From NCBI RefSeq assembly GCF_021245725.1, contig NZ_JAJGSX010000007.1, positions 310,001 through 374,000 of the forward strand: a DNA stretch of 64,000 nucleotides, written 5' to 3'. The notes under the pieces are model-generated. The model saw only the letters and a program-made list of their open reading frames with translations. It ran no database searches and was not told where the DNA came from. How positions within the stretch are numbered: position 1 is the stretch's first letter; each line of letters starts with the position of its first letter. A program made the translations under genes and the position numbers. Of this stretch, positions 8,394-17,611 are shown in pieces. This DNA is from Pseudonocardia sp. TRM90224. Its GTDB lineage: Bacteria > Actinomycetota > Actinomycetes > Mycobacteriales > Pseudonocardiaceae.

Positions 8394-10193
8394 ATGCGGA
8401 AACGAGGGCCCGCCCCGGTGTCACCCACGCGCTCGCGCACGACGAGCGACAGGTCGACCGGTTGCGCGCTGGTCGCGGGTCAGGGCACGTGCCGATGCGC
8501 CGAGCAGGCTTCCGACCTCACCGAGAGCGAGCTGCTCTCGCGGGCCTCCGCGAAGCTGATCTGGTACCAGCGCGCCAGACCCGCCGGACGCGCGGCCGCG
8601 CGGGACGGCCTCGACGCGATGATCGCCGCAGCCCGCGGGACCCGCTCACCGGAGCTGCTCGCCGAGCTCGTCCGGATGGGCGTGATGGCCAGGGTGCTCA
8701 CCGCGGATCCCGCCGACGCCGCGATGGCGGACGAGCTGCTGCAGGAGCTCAGCGAGCTGGCCGAGACCGAAGGCAGCGCGCGGCGGCGCGGCGAGGCGGC
8801 GGCGCTGCGCGCGCACCGGACGGCGGCGTTCGGGCACGGTGAGAACGCGCTCGCCGACACCGCGCTCGCGACCGCGCTGCTCGCGGAGGCCGAACCCGGC
8901 AGCGACGACGACCCCGCCGAGTGGCCGCGCCTGATCGCCCGCGCGTACAACAGCCTCGTCATCGTGCTGCTCAAGCTGGGCTCGCACGAGCTGGCCGACG
9001 ACTTCTCGCAGCGCGCCATCGCGGCGGCGGCACAGTGCGACGACCCGATGCAGCTGCTGATCCACCACCTGAACCGGGTCCGGCTGCAGCTGTCGTGGGC
9101 GCTGCAGCTCGAACGCGCCGGCCGCGACGCCGCGGCCGCGACCCGGTTCTTCGGGGCCGCGCAGACCGCGCACAAGGCCTCGAGACTGTGGGGGCCCGCG
9201 AACGGCGACCCGGCGATGGCACCGGCGCAGGCCGCGACGGAGTGCTCGATCATCGGCGCGGCCTTCGCCCTGCAACACCCCGACGCCGACCACCTGCCGA
9301 TGCTCGAGCGGCTGAAGGAGCGGGCCCAGTTCACGCTCGACCGGATCGTGCTGGCCATCGCCACCGCGCGGTCCCACCTTGCGGCCGGCGCTCCTGCGGC
9401 CGCCCGCCGGGTGCTCTCGCCGGTGCGCGAGGCCCTGCACGGCGACACCTCGGAGACCGTGCTCGCGCTCGCGCTGCACCGCGAGTTCGCCCGGGTCGCC
9501 GCCATCGTCGAGGGCTCGGCTGCGACCTCGGAGGTGCTCGCCCGCTACGTCGATGCGCTGGAAGCGGAGCTGTGGGCGCTTCGCGAGGCCCGGATCACGG
9601 CGTTGCGCAGCCACTCCGAGCACCACCGCCTCGCGAGGGAGCACGGCGCGGTCGCAGCACAGGCGATGCAGGACCCCCTGACGTCGCTGCCCAACCGGCG
9701 GGCCCTCGACCTGCACCTCGCCGAGTCCACGAGCTCCCCCGCCACGCAGCCATGCGCCGTCGCGCTGATCGACCTCGACCGGTTCAAGGACGTCAACGAC
9801 GTCCGCTCGCACGCCGCCGGCGACTCCGTGCTGCGCGAGGTGGCCGGCTGTCTGCGGACCGTCCTGCGCAGCCAGGACCTCGTCGCCCGCTACGGCGGCG
9901 ACGAGTTCGTCGTCGTGATGCCGTCGACCCCGCTGCCCATTGCACGAGCCGCGCTGGCCAGGGCCGCCGAGGCCGTCGCGGCGCTGCCGGCCGAGCTCGC
10001 GGCGGGCGTCACGATGTCGGTCGGGGTGGTGCGGGCACCGCTCGGCGGCGACCCGGCCGTGGCGCTCTCCGCCGCCGACGCCGCGATGTACGTGGCGAAG
10101 CGCGAGGGCGGCAACACCGTGATCAGCGGAACCGTCCCGGCGCCGTCGGACAACGCCGACCGGCGCTTCCGGTTCATCCCGACCACGCACTAG
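8394..10193 (+). CDS. diguanylate cyclase with N-terminal helical sensor region
   Basis: With the ATG at 8394 the protein has 599 residues. The C-terminal 170 residues are a GGDEF domain with the intact active site GGDEF at about 501-505 and an RSQD motif five residues before it, which is the RxxD inhibitory site. It should make cyclic di-GMP from two GTP and be product-inhibited. The N-terminal 400 residues are alpha-helical with TPR-like spacing and no membrane segment, so it is probably a cytosolic sensor. The start is uncertain: an in-frame GTG at 8340 has no better ribosome binding site. Confidence 0.88.
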   Translation: MRKRGPAPVSPTRSRTTSDRSTGCALVAGQGTCRCAEQASDLTESELLSRASAKLIWYQRARPAGRAAARDGLDAMIAAARGTRSPELLAELVRMGVMARVLTADPADAAMADELLQELSELAETEGSARRRGEAAALRAHRTAAFGHGENALADTALATALLAEAEPGSDDDPAEWPRLIARAYNSLVIVLLKLGSHELADDFSQRAIAAAAQCDDPMQLLIHHLNRVRLQLSWALQLERAGRDAAAATRFFGAAQTAHKASRLWGPANGDPAMAPAQAATECSIIGAAFALQHPDADHLPMLERLKERAQFTLDRIVLAIATARSHLAAGAPAAARRVLSPVREALHGDTSETVLALALHREFARVAAIVEGSAATSEVLARYVDALEAELWALREARITALRSHSEHHRLAREHGAVAAQAMQDPLTSLPNRRALDLHLAESTSSPATQPCAVALIDLDRFKDVNDVRSHAAGDSVLREVAGCLRTVLRSQDLVARYGGDEFVVVMPSTPLPIARAALARAAEAVAALPAELAAGVTMSVGVVRAPLGGDPAVALSAADAAMYVAKREGGNTVISGTVPAPSDNADRRFRFIPTTH

Positions 10194-10231
10194 CGCTCCA
10201 CTCGCCGGCGCGGGCGACGTACTGTCGGCTC

Positions 10232-11425
10232 GTGGCATCGACGCCGGCGCAGCCGTCCCTACGCGGGTGGGCGACCGTCGGGGCGGCGTTCGTCTCGATG
10301 GCTGTCGTGTTCGGTGTCGGCTACAGCTTCGGGTCGTTCTTCGCACCGATGGCAGCCGAGTTCGGCACCGGGAACGGCGCCACCTCCGTCGTGTTCAGCA
10401 TCACAGCGTGCGTCTGGTTCCTGCTGGGCTCGGTGAGCGGGCGGATCGCCGACCGCGTCGGGCCCCGACCGGTGCTGCTCGTCGGCGCGGCAGCGCTCGC
10501 CGCCGGCCTCCTGCTCACCTCGCTCGTGCACGAGCTGTGGCTGGGCTACCTCACCTACGGCCTCGGGGTGGGCATCGCCGTGGCCTGCGGGTACGTGCCG
10601 ATGGTCGCCGCCGTGGGTGGGTGGTTCCACGAGCGGCGCGCGTTCGCGCTGGCCATCGCGATCGCCGGGATCGGCATCGGGACGCTCGTCGGCGCACCGC
10701 TCGCCGCCGCGCTGATCGACGCTCTCGGCTGGCGCACCACCCACGTCGTCTACGGGCTCGCCGGCGCCGCGCTGCTGGTGCTGTGCGCGCTCGTCGCGAG
10801 CCGCCCGCCCGAGCCGGAGGGCGAGCCGGCGCTACCGCTGCGGCGGTTGATCTCGACGACGGCCTTCCGGTCGATGTACGCCGCGACGTTCCTGGCGGCG
10901 CTCGGGCTCTTCGTCCCGTTCGTGTTCCTACCCAGCTACGCGGTGTCGATCGGCGTGTCGCCGGTCGCCGCCGCGACGCTGGTGGGCGTGATCGGCGTGG
11001 CGAGCGTCGTCGGGCGGCTCGCCATCGGCGCGCTGGCCGACCGCATCGGCCGCATCAGGACGTTCATCGCCAGCTTCGGCGTGCTCGCGCTCAGCTTCGT
11101 GTTGTGGCTGTTCGGGGGCTCGTTCCCGGTGCTGGTCGCGTTCGCCGTGGTGCTCGGGATCGGGTACGGCGGCTGGATCGCGCTGCAGCCCACCGTGCTC
11201 GCGGAGATCTTCGGCGTGCGCGGGCTCGGCGGCGTGGTGGGGCTCGTCTACACCGCCGCCGGGTTCGGTGCGCTGCTCGGCACTCCGCTCGCCGGCCTGC
11301 TGATCGACACCACCGGGACGTACGGCTGGGCGATCGGTGCCGCAGGCATCTGCGGCCTCGCCGCGTTCGCGAGCCTGCTGCCACTGTCCAGGGTCGATTT
11401 CCGGGCGGCGGAGCAGCGCTGTTAG
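10232..11425 (+). CDS. MFS transporter (OFA/monocarboxylate-type)
   Basis: A 397-residue transporter with twelve predicted helices. The N-terminus (GWATVGAAFVSMAVVFGVGYSFG split across helix 1) and the motif GRIADRVGPRPVLLVG between helices 2 and 3 (about 70-85) are typical of the OFA/monocarboxylate-like MFS group. A second copy of the loop motif, GALADRIGRIRTF, is at about 268-280. The start is GTG at 10232, 38 nt after the diguanylate cyclase stop, so cotranscription is possible. The substrate is not predictable. Confidence 0.85.
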   Translation: MASTPAQPSLRGWATVGAAFVSMAVVFGVGYSFGSFFAPMAAEFGTGNGATSVVFSITACVWFLLGSVSGRIADRVGPRPVLLVGAAALAAGLLLTSLVHELWLGYLTYGLGVGIAVACGYVPMVAAVGGWFHERRAFALAIAIAGIGIGTLVGAPLAAALIDALGWRTTHVVYGLAGAALLVLCALVASRPPEPEGEPALPLRRLISTTAFRSMYAATFLAALGLFVPFVFLPSYAVSIGVSPVAAATLVGVIGVASVVGRLAIGALADRIGRIRTFIASFGVLALSFVLWLFGGSFPVLVAFAVVLGIGYGGWIALQPTVLAEIFGVRGLGGVVGLVYTAAGFGALLGTPLAGLLIDTTGTYGWAIGAAGICGLAAFASLLPLSRVDFRAAEQRC

Positions 11426-11518
11426 CATGGAAAGCCGAGCGCCCGGCGTGCTCGCACGATCCACCCGCCGCCGGAGCCAAGACCAGTCCAGCGGCAGGAA
11501 GAAACTCGAGGCATTCGC

Positions 11519-11782
11519 GTGGCCAACATCAAGTCCCAGATCAAGCGGGTCAAGACCAACGAGAAGCGCCGGCAGCGCAACAAGTCGGTGCGTTCGTCGG
11601 TTCGCACCGCGGTGCGCCGGTTCCGCGAGGCAGCGGAGGCAGGCGAGACCGAGAAGGCCGCCGAGCTGCAGCGCGCCGCCAGCAGGGCCCTCGACAAGGC
11701 GGCCAGCAAGGGCGTCATCCACAAGAACCAGGCCGCCAACCGCAAGTCGGCGATGGCCAAGCGGGTCACCGCCGCCTCCTGA
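11519..11782 (+). CDS. rpsT: 30S ribosomal protein S20
   Basis: An 87-residue, strongly basic helical protein that binds 16S rRNA in the body of the 30S subunit. [18 protein letters not shown] at the N-terminus, the [10 protein letters not shown] segment and the C-terminal [11 protein letters not shown] are the S20 signatures. Translation starts at GTG 11519. A possible -10 (TTAGCAT) lies at about 11422 at the end of the preceding MFS gene. It is followed by a strong hairpin and faces holA, as in mycobacteria. Confidence 0.97.
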   Translation: MANIKSQIKRVKTNEKRRQRNKSVRSSVRTAVRRFREAAEAGETEKAAELQRAASRALDKAASKGVIHKNQAANRKSAMAKRVTAAS

Positions 11783-11803
11783 GCGCGGCCGACCTACGAC
11801 ATC

Positions 11804-11835
11804 CAACGGCGCCACCCGAGCGGGTGGCGCCGTTG
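11804..11835. terminator. bidirectional terminator between rpsT and holA
   Basis: A perfect 15-bp stem (CAACGGCGCCACCCG and its complement) with a 2-nt nominal loop lies 21 nt after the rpsT stop and 10 nt after the holA stop on the other strand. The very stable GC stem between convergent genes supports termination in both directions. Confidence 0.8.
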
Positions 11836-11845
11836 TCGTGTGCGG

Positions 11846-12811
11846 TCAGCGGCGCTCGCGCGCGGCGCACATGCGCTCGACGGCACGCTCCAGGGCGTAC
11901 TCGGGGTCGGCAGCAACACCCTTGACGTCGGCGTTGACCTCCGCCGCCGCCGCGAAGGCGATGGCCAGCGACTCCGGGCGCCAGTGCCGCACCTGTTGCT
12001 GCGCCTTGCGGATCTTCCATGGCGGCATGCCGAGCGTCTGCGCGAGCCGGTTCGGGTCGCCGCGGCCTGCGGAGCCGACCTTCGCGAGCGTGCGCACGGC
12101 GTCGGCGAGCGCGTCGGCGACGAGCACGCTCGGCACGCCGAGCACCTGCGCCCATCGCAACGCCTCGAGCGCACCGGCCCGGTCGCCCGCGACGACCTTG
12201 TCGGCCACCGCGAACCCGGACGCCTCCGCCCGACCGCGGTGGTAGCGGCGCACCGCCTTCTCGTCGACGTTGCCCCCGGTGTCGGCCACCAGCTGGCTAC
12301 TGGCTGCCGCCAGCTCGCGCAGGTCGGACCCCACGGCCTCGATCAGCACGCCGACCGCCGCCGGGGCGATCTTCCCGCCGACCCGTCTGACCTCGCTGCG
12401 CACGAAGTCTGCCCGCTCCTCGTACCGCGTGATCTTGTTGCAGGTCGTGACCGCGGCCCCGCCCTTGCGCAGGGCGTCGGCCAGCGCCTTGTTGCGCGCT
12501 CCACCGGCGTGCACGACCACCAGCACGATGCCCTCGGCCGGGTCCGACGACTGCTCGATGATCGCGGCGGCGAGCTCCTTGCCGACCTCGTGGGCGGCCT
12601 GGAGCACGATCACCCGGGCCTCCGCGAAGAGCGACGGCGACAAGCTCTCCGCCAACTCGCCGACCGTCAACTCGGCGGCGCGGTAGCGACGCAGCTCGGC
12701 AGCCGGGTCGGCAACCCGTGCCTGCGCCACGACGGCCTCGACTGCACGCTCGACCAGGAGTTCCTCCTCGCCGACGACGAGCTGGACGGGCGAAAGGCTC
12801 ATGGCTCCCAT
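11846..12811 (-). CDS. holA: DNA polymerase III subunit delta
   Basis: A 321-residue clamp-loader delta subunit, which opens the beta sliding clamp during replication. The N-terminal MSLSPVQLVVGEEELLVERAV segment has the degenerate P-loop region (GEEEL) typical of delta. EGIVLVVVHAGG and KALADALRKGG in the middle and the C-terminal delta collar domain (about 210-321) complete the family pattern. Two in-frame ATGs are available (12811 and 12802); the GGGAG between them favours the second as the actual start. Position next to rpsT and comEC matches the actinobacterial order. Confidence 0.93.
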   Translation of the reverse strand: MGAMSLSPVQLVVGEEELLVERAVEAVVAQARVADPAAELRRYRAAELTVGELAESLSPSLFAEARVIVLQAAHEVGKELAAAIIEQSSDPAEGIVLVVVHAGGARNKALADALRKGGAAVTTCNKITRYEERADFVRSEVRRVGGKIAPAAVGVLIEAVGSDLRELAAASSQLVADTGGNVDEKAVRRYHRGRAEASGFAVADKVVAGDRAGALEALRWAQVLGVPSVLVADALADAVRTLAKVGSAGRGDPNRLAQTLGMPPWKIRKAQQQVRHWRPESLAIAFAAAAEVNADVKGVAADPEYALERAVERMCAARERR

Positions 12812-12940
12812 GCTCGCGCACGGCCCCGACACGACGTGACCCGGCTCCCAGATCGTGGGCGGCCCTTGGGACGAGCGTGGGAGGTGCCGTACGGTGAAGG
12901 TCAACCGTGGGCCCCTGTGCCAGCGGAACAACTGAACATG

Positions 12941-13059
12941 GCTCATCCAGAGGGGCAGAGGGAACGGCCCGTTGAAGCCCCGGCAACCGGCGAAGCGCAC
13001 GTCATGCGCTCCGATCACGGTGCCAATTCCGACCCGCGCGGTGCGGGGAAGATGAGGAG
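12941..13059 (+). promoter_or_regulatory. SAM-I (S-box) riboswitch upstream of thrC
   Basis: The segment shows the SAM-I consensus in order: P1 5' strand CTCATC (12942-12947), CAGAGGGGCAGAGGGAACGG, GGCCCGTTGAAGCCCCGGC and CAACC, the P3 hairpin AGCGCA/TGCGCT (about 12994-13010), the diagnostic GGTGCCAATTCC (about 13019-13030), the P4 hairpin CCCGC/GCGGG, and the P1 3' strand GATGAG (13051-13056). The Shine-Dalgarno GAGGAG (13054-13059) shares three bases with P1. SAM binding should stabilise P1 and occlude the ribosome binding site, giving translational control of thrC. Confidence 0.9.
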
Positions 13060-13066
13060 ACTTCAA

Positions 13067-14335
13067 ATGACCCTGACTGCTGACCTCTCGGCGTCCACCT
13101 CCTTCGATCTCGGTCCGGCTCGTGCGCTTTCCTGTCGCGAGTGCCGCCACCAGATCCCGCTCGCGGCCGAGTTCGCGTGCCCCCAGTGCTTCGGCCCGCT
13201 CGAGGTCGCTTACGACTTCGGCACGGTGACCCGCGAGTCCATCGAGGCCGGACCGAAGTCGATCTGGCGCTACCAGCAGCTGCTCCCGGTGCCGTCGAAC
13301 GTGCGCGAGCACCCCAACACCGAGCCCGGCCTCACCCGCCTGATCAAGGCCGACCGGCTCGGCGCCGAGCTGGGCATCCGCAACCTGTGGGTCAAGGACG
13401 ACACCGGCAACCCCACCCACTCCTTCAAGGACCGTGTGGTGGCCGTCGCGCTCGCCGCTGCCCGCGAGCTGGGCTTCACCGTGCTGTGCTGCCCCTCCAC
13501 CGGCAACCTCGCCAACGCCGTCGCGGCCGCGGCGTCGCGCGCCGGCTGGGACTCCGTGGTGCTGATCCCCTCCTCACTCGAGCAGGCCAAGGTGCAGATG
13601 ACCGCCGTGTACGGCGGCACCCTGCTCGCCGTCGACGGCAACTACGACGACGTCAACCGGCTCGCGACGGAGCTCGCCGCCGAGCACGAGGACTGGGCGT
13701 TCGTGAACGTGAACGTCCGCCCCTACTACGCCGAGGGCTCCAAGACCCTCGGATTCGAGGTCGCCGAGCAGCTCGGATGGCGCCTCCCCGAGCAGGTCGT
13801 GATCCCGGTCGCCTCGGGATCGCAGCTGACGAAGGTCGACAAGTCCTTCACCGAGCTCGGTGCGCTCGGGCTGGTCGAGCCCACCCCCTACAAGATCTTC
13901 GGCGCCCAGGCGACCGGGTGCTCGCCGGTGTCGAAGGCGTTCGCCGAGGGCCACGACGTGATCCAGCCGGTGCGGCCGGACACGATCGCCCGCTCGCTCG
14001 CCATCGGCAACCCCGCCGACGGCCCGTACGTCCTCGACACGACCCGCCGCACCGGCGGTGCGGTGGCCGACGTCTCCGACGAGGAGGTCGTCGCCGCGAT
14101 CCGGCTGCTCGCCCGCACCGAGGGCGTGTTCGCCGAGACCGCGGGCGGGGTCACCGTCGCCACCACGAAGAAGCTCGTGGAGACGGGACAGCTCGACCCC
14201 GACGCGGAGACCGTCCTGCTGATCACCGGGGACGGCCTGAAGACCCTCGACGCCGTAGCCGACCAGGTCGGCCCCACCGCCACCGTGCCCGCCACGACGA
14301 AGGCGGTGCGCGCGGCGCTGGCCGACCGCGCCTGA
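13067..14335 (+). CDS. thrC: threonine synthase
   Basis: A 422-residue PLP enzyme that converts O-phospho-L-homoserine to threonine. Four cysteines (C23, C26, C38, C41) form an N-terminal zinc-ribbon-like unit found in this subtype. The PLP lysine is K121 in HSFKDR, and STGNLANAVA (about 147-156) binds the phosphate. The ATG at 13067 is 7 nt after the GAGGAG ribosome binding site that lies inside the riboswitch P1 helix. The gene is convergent with comEC, and their 3' ends overlap by 113 bp. Threonine and methionine pathways share its substrate precursor, which gives the SAM sensor a metabolic link. Confidence 0.95.
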   Translation: MTLTADLSASTSFDLGPARALSCRECRHQIPLAAEFACPQCFGPLEVAYDFGTVTRESIEAGPKSIWRYQQLLPVPSNVREHPNTEPGLTRLIKADRLGAELGIRNLWVKDDTGNPTHSFKDRVVAVALAAARELGFTVLCCPSTGNLANAVAAAASRAGWDSVVLIPSSLEQAKVQMTAVYGGTLLAVDGNYDDVNRLATELAAEHEDWAFVNVNVRPYYAEGSKTLGFEVAEQLGWRLPEQVVIPVASGSQLTKVDKSFTELGALGLVEPTPYKIFGAQATGCSPVSKAFAEGHDVIQPVRPDTIARSLAIGNPADGPYVLDTTRRTGGAVADVSDEEVVAAIRLLARTEGVFAETAGGVTVATTKKLVETGQLDPDAETVLLITGDGLKTLDAVADQVGPTATVPATTKAVRAALADRA

Positions 14336-16745
14336 CACAGCGCCTGCCGCTGGGCCTGACACCGGGACACCGGCGCCGGCGGGCCGGTAGCGGGTCGCCC
14401 CGCGCGACCAGCGCCAGCCCGCCTGCGCCGCCGATCACGGCCAGGTCACCCGAGAGATCGGTGCGCCGGACCCTCGCACCGGCGCGTTCGAGCTCGCCGA
14501 GCAACCGCAGGTTCGGGTGCCCGTAGCGGTTGCCGGCGCCGACGCTGACCAGGACCGTCCTGGCGCCCACCGCTCTCAGGAACGCGCTCGAGGTGGAGCG
14601 GGACCCGTGGTGCGGAAGCTTCAGCACGTCGGCCTGCAAGCCGGCACCGGCGGCGAGCAGGTCGGACTGCGCGGCCACCTCGGCGTCGCCGGTCAGCAGC
14701 ACCGTGCCGGCCGGCGTACCCAGCCGCAGGACCAGCGACCCGTCGTTGACCGCCGCGCCGTCCTCCGCGTCGACCTCGCCCGCGGGGTGGACGGGGCCGA
14801 TCACGTCGACCGTGAGAGCGGGCCAACGCAGTCGGGTGCCCTTGGCCAGCGCGACGAGCGGGGCACGGGCGTCGGCGGCGGCCTTTCGCACCACACCCAA
14901 CGCCCATCGCGGCTCGTGCACCGGTCCGAGTGCGATCGCGCCGACACCCCGCCCGCGGACGGCGCCGGCGATCCCGCCTACGTGATCGGCATGGAGGTGG
15001 CTCAGCACGACCATCGCGAGGTGGTGCACGCCCAGCCTGCGCAGGCAGGCATCGACGAGCCCCTCCTCCGGCCCGGCGTCGACCAGCACGGCCCAGCCCG
15101 GAACGCCCGTCGCGAGGACGATGGCGTCGCCCTGCCCGACATCGCACGCCACGACGCTCCACGCCTCCGGCGGCCACCCCGGCGGCCGCAGCCTGCTCGG
15201 CACCAGCACCAACGCAGCCCCCACGGCGAGCGCGATCATCAGCGCGCGCACCGCACGGGAGCGGGCGAGCGCCACCACCACGACGAGCACGCCGACCAGC
15301 AGCAACGCACCGACCACGCCCTCCACCCAGGGCAGCGTCGCCCCCGGCACGGCCGCGGCCTGGTCGGCGACGAACACCAGCCACCAGACGGCAGGAGTGC
15401 TCGTCCACGCGACGGCCGTGGCGACCGGGGCTCCGAGCGGCGAGACCAGGGCCGCGAGGACCCCGAGCACGGTCGCCGGCGCGACGGCGGGCGCGGCGAG
15501 CAGGTTGGCGACGACGGCAACCAGGTTGAGCTCCCCGTTGAGCCCGGCGACGATCGGCGCGGTAACGACGAACGCCGCCACCGAGACGGCGAGCGCCTCC
15601 GCGGGCCAGCGGGCGAGCCCGCGCTGCTGCAGCCTGCGCGCCCAGCCGGGGGCGAGCAGCACGAGCGCGGCCGTCGCGGTGACGGAAAGCGCGAACCCGA
15701 CGTCGACGGCGAGCGACGGATCCACCACCAGCAGCACCAGCACCGCGGCCGCCAGCGCCGGCACCGCCGCCCGCGACCGTCCTGCGCCGAGCGCGAGCAG
15801 CACGATCGCAGCCATCACCCCGGCCCGCAGGACACTCGGCGACGGGCGGACGAGCACGACGAACCCGACGAGGGCAACCGCGCCCACCCCTGCCGCGAAC
15901 CGCGGACCGGCCCCCAGGAGCGTCAGAAGCCCGACCACGGCACCGCTCACGATCGCGAGGTTCGCCCCGCTGACCGCCAGCAGGTGGGTGAGCCCTGCGG
16001 CGCGGAAGTCGGCTTCGACCTTGGCGGAGAGCACCGACGTGTCGCCGACCGCCAGCCCCGGGAGCAGCCCGGCCCCCGACGGGGTCAGTGCGGCCGCCGC
16101 GGCCTCGCGCAGCCCGGCGCGCAGTGTGGCCGCCACGCCCTGCCACCACGGCGGCGCGAGCACGTGCTGCGGAGGCCCCCGGACGCGCAGTACGGCGATC
16201 GTCAGGTCGGCCCGGTCGGCGGGCACGAGCAATCCTTCCGCGGTGAGCGCCTGCCCCGGTAGGAGGCCGTGCCAGCCCTCGTGCGGGGCCAGCAGCACCA
16301 CCGAACCGCCGAGCGTCCAATCAGTGTCGTCGGCGCTCGCGCCGGTGAGGGTGGCCGGTACCACGACCATCGACGGTTCACCAGTCTGCGAGCCATAGGC
16401 GCTCGCCCGCACGGCTCGGGGGTCGTCGTCGACCACGACGTGGAGCGTGACCGCGGCGCCGCGATCGGCGAGGGCCCGCAGCGGGTGGAGCCCGACGGCG
16501 AGCGTGTGCGCCACGATCACCAACCCTGCCGCAGCGGCACACCCGGCAGCCGCGAGCAGCCACGGCCGGCGACCCTTCCACAGCGCGATCGCAGCGACCA
16601 CGCCGGCGCCGGCCGTCGCGACTCCCCCACCGACCGGGCCGAACCCCAAGCCCATCAGCATCACCGCCCACACGGCGAGCGCCGCGGGCACCAGCCGCAT
16701 ATCGGGACCACGGCGGGTGGGCTCTTGCATCGGCTGGGTGCGCAT
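14223..16745 (-). CDS. comEC: ComEC/Rec2 competence protein
   Basis: An 840-residue inner-membrane protein combining an N-terminal soluble region, a multi-helix Competence channel domain (about 200-510) and a C-terminal metallo-beta-lactamase domain with LSHLHADHVGG (about 605-615) and HHGSRSTSS. ComEC forms the DNA uptake channel. The start ATG at 16745 overlaps the comEA stop in a TGATG junction. The frame runs 113 bp into the 3' end of thrC, giving an arginine-rich tail of about 50 residues (after VARGDPL) that is unlikely to be structured and not expected in homologues. Confidence 0.92.
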   Translation of the reverse strand: MRTQPMQEPTRRGPDMRLVPAALAVWAVMLMGLGFGPVGGGVATAGAGVVAAIALWKGRRPWLLAAAGCAAAAGLVIVAHTLAVGLHPLRALADRGAAVTLHVVVDDDPRAVRASAYGSQTGEPSMVVVPATLTGASADDTDWTLGGSVVLLAPHEGWHGLLPGQALTAEGLLVPADRADLTIAVLRVRGPPQHVLAPPWWQGVAATLRAGLREAAAAALTPSGAGLLPGLAVGDTSVLSAKVEADFRAAGLTHLLAVSGANLAIVSGAVVGLLTLLGAGPRFAAGVGAVALVGFVVLVRPSPSVLRAGVMAAIVLLALGAGRSRAAVPALAAAVLVLLVVDPSLAVDVGFALSVTATAALVLLAPGWARRLQQRGLARWPAEALAVSVAAFVVTAPIVAGLNGELNLVAVVANLLAAPAVAPATVLGVLAALVSPLGAPVATAVAWTSTPAVWWLVFVADQAAAVPGATLPWVEGVVGALLLVGVLVVVVALARSRAVRALMIALAVGAALVLVPSRLRPPGWPPEAWSVVACDVGQGDAIVLATGVPGWAVLVDAGPEEGLVDACLRRLGVHHLAMVVLSHLHADHVGGIAGAVRGRGVGAIALGPVHEPRWALGVVRKAAADARAPLVALAKGTRLRWPALTVDVIGPVHPAGEVDAEDGAAVNDGSLVLRLGTPAGTVLLTGDAEVAAQSDLLAAGAGLQADVLKLPHHGSRSTSSAFLRAVGARTVLVSVGAGNRYGHPNLRLLGELERAGARVRRTDLSGDLAVIGGAGGLALVARGDPLPARRRRCPGVRPSGRRCVRRGRPAPRAPPSSWRARWRWGRPGRLRRRGSSGRPR

Positions 16746-17611
16746 CACACCGTCACCAGCCCGCGCAGCTGGCCGAAGCGGCGCTCGCCGATGCCCTCGA
16801 TCTCGCGCAGCTGCTCGATCCTGGCGAACCGTCCGTTGTGGCTGCGCCATTCGACGATCCGCTCGGCGGTGACCGGACCGACGCCCGGTAGCGCGTCGAG
16901 CTGCTCGACCGACGCCACGTTCAGATCGATCTTCCCCATCGGTCGGCTGCCGCGCGCACCGGTGGCCGCAGGGGGTGTCCCGGCGGATGCCACAGCGGCC
17001 TCCGCAGCCTCGATGGCCGGCGGCACCCCGACCGCCACCTGCTCGCCGTCGGCGAGCCGGCGGGCGAGGTTGACACCCGCGAGGTCCGTGCCGGGCAGCG
17101 CACCGCCGGCCGCGGTGATCGCATCGGCGACCCGGGCCCCCTCGGGGACCTGGACCAGCCCCGGGCGCGCCACCTTGCCGGACACGCTCACCACGAGCGG
17201 ACCCGGCGGCGACCCGGCCGACGGCTCGCCCGACGACCCGGTCGGCGACGGGTCCGGATCGGAAGCCGGCCGCGTCATCGCCTGCTCCGCTACGGAGACG
17301 GCCGGCAAGGCCGCAACGGGCTCAGCCTGCGGACGCCCCGACCAGACCGCGATCACCACGGCGACCGCCGCGATCGCGGCCGCGACGACCAGCGCTGCCG
17401 CACCCGGCCGGCCCGGATCGAGCCGGGCACCGCATAACGCCGATGGGACGAACCTTCGCAGCCCGCGCGGAGGCGGCTCAGGAGGCAGCTCCAAACGCGG
17501 CGGTGGCACCGGCTCGTCCGATGGTGGGCCGCTACCCCCTCCAGCGGATGGGAGCGCAGATGGCCGCAGGGAGGAGAGCCGGTCGGATGAGAGGAAATCA
17601 TGTCGAGGCAC
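16745..17611 (-). CDS. comEA: ComEA-like helix-hairpin-helix DNA-binding protein
   Basis: A 288-residue membrane-anchored DNA receptor. It has a proline-rich cytoplasmic N-terminus, one membrane helix (about 68-90), a serine- and proline-rich linker, an SLBB domain (about 137-200, starting VVSVSGKVARPGLV) and two helix-hairpin-helix motifs at the C-terminus (LNVASVEQLDALPGVGPVTA split by a turn, then LREIEGIGERRFGQL). ComEA binds transforming DNA and passes it to ComEC, encoded immediately downstream with overlapping stop and start. Confidence 0.9.
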   Translation of the reverse strand: MPRHDFLSSDRLSSLRPSALPSAGGGSGPPSDEPVPPPRLELPPEPPPRGLRRFVPSALCGARLDPGRPGAAALVVAAAIAAVAVVIAVWSGRPQAEPVAALPAVSVAEQAMTRPASDPDPSPTGSSGEPSAGSPPGPLVVSVSGKVARPGLVQVPEGARVADAITAAGGALPGTDLAGVNLARRLADGEQVAVGVPPAIEAAEAAVASAGTPPAATGARGSRPMGKIDLNVASVEQLDALPGVGPVTAERIVEWRSHNGRFARIEQLREIEGIGERRFGQLRGLVTV

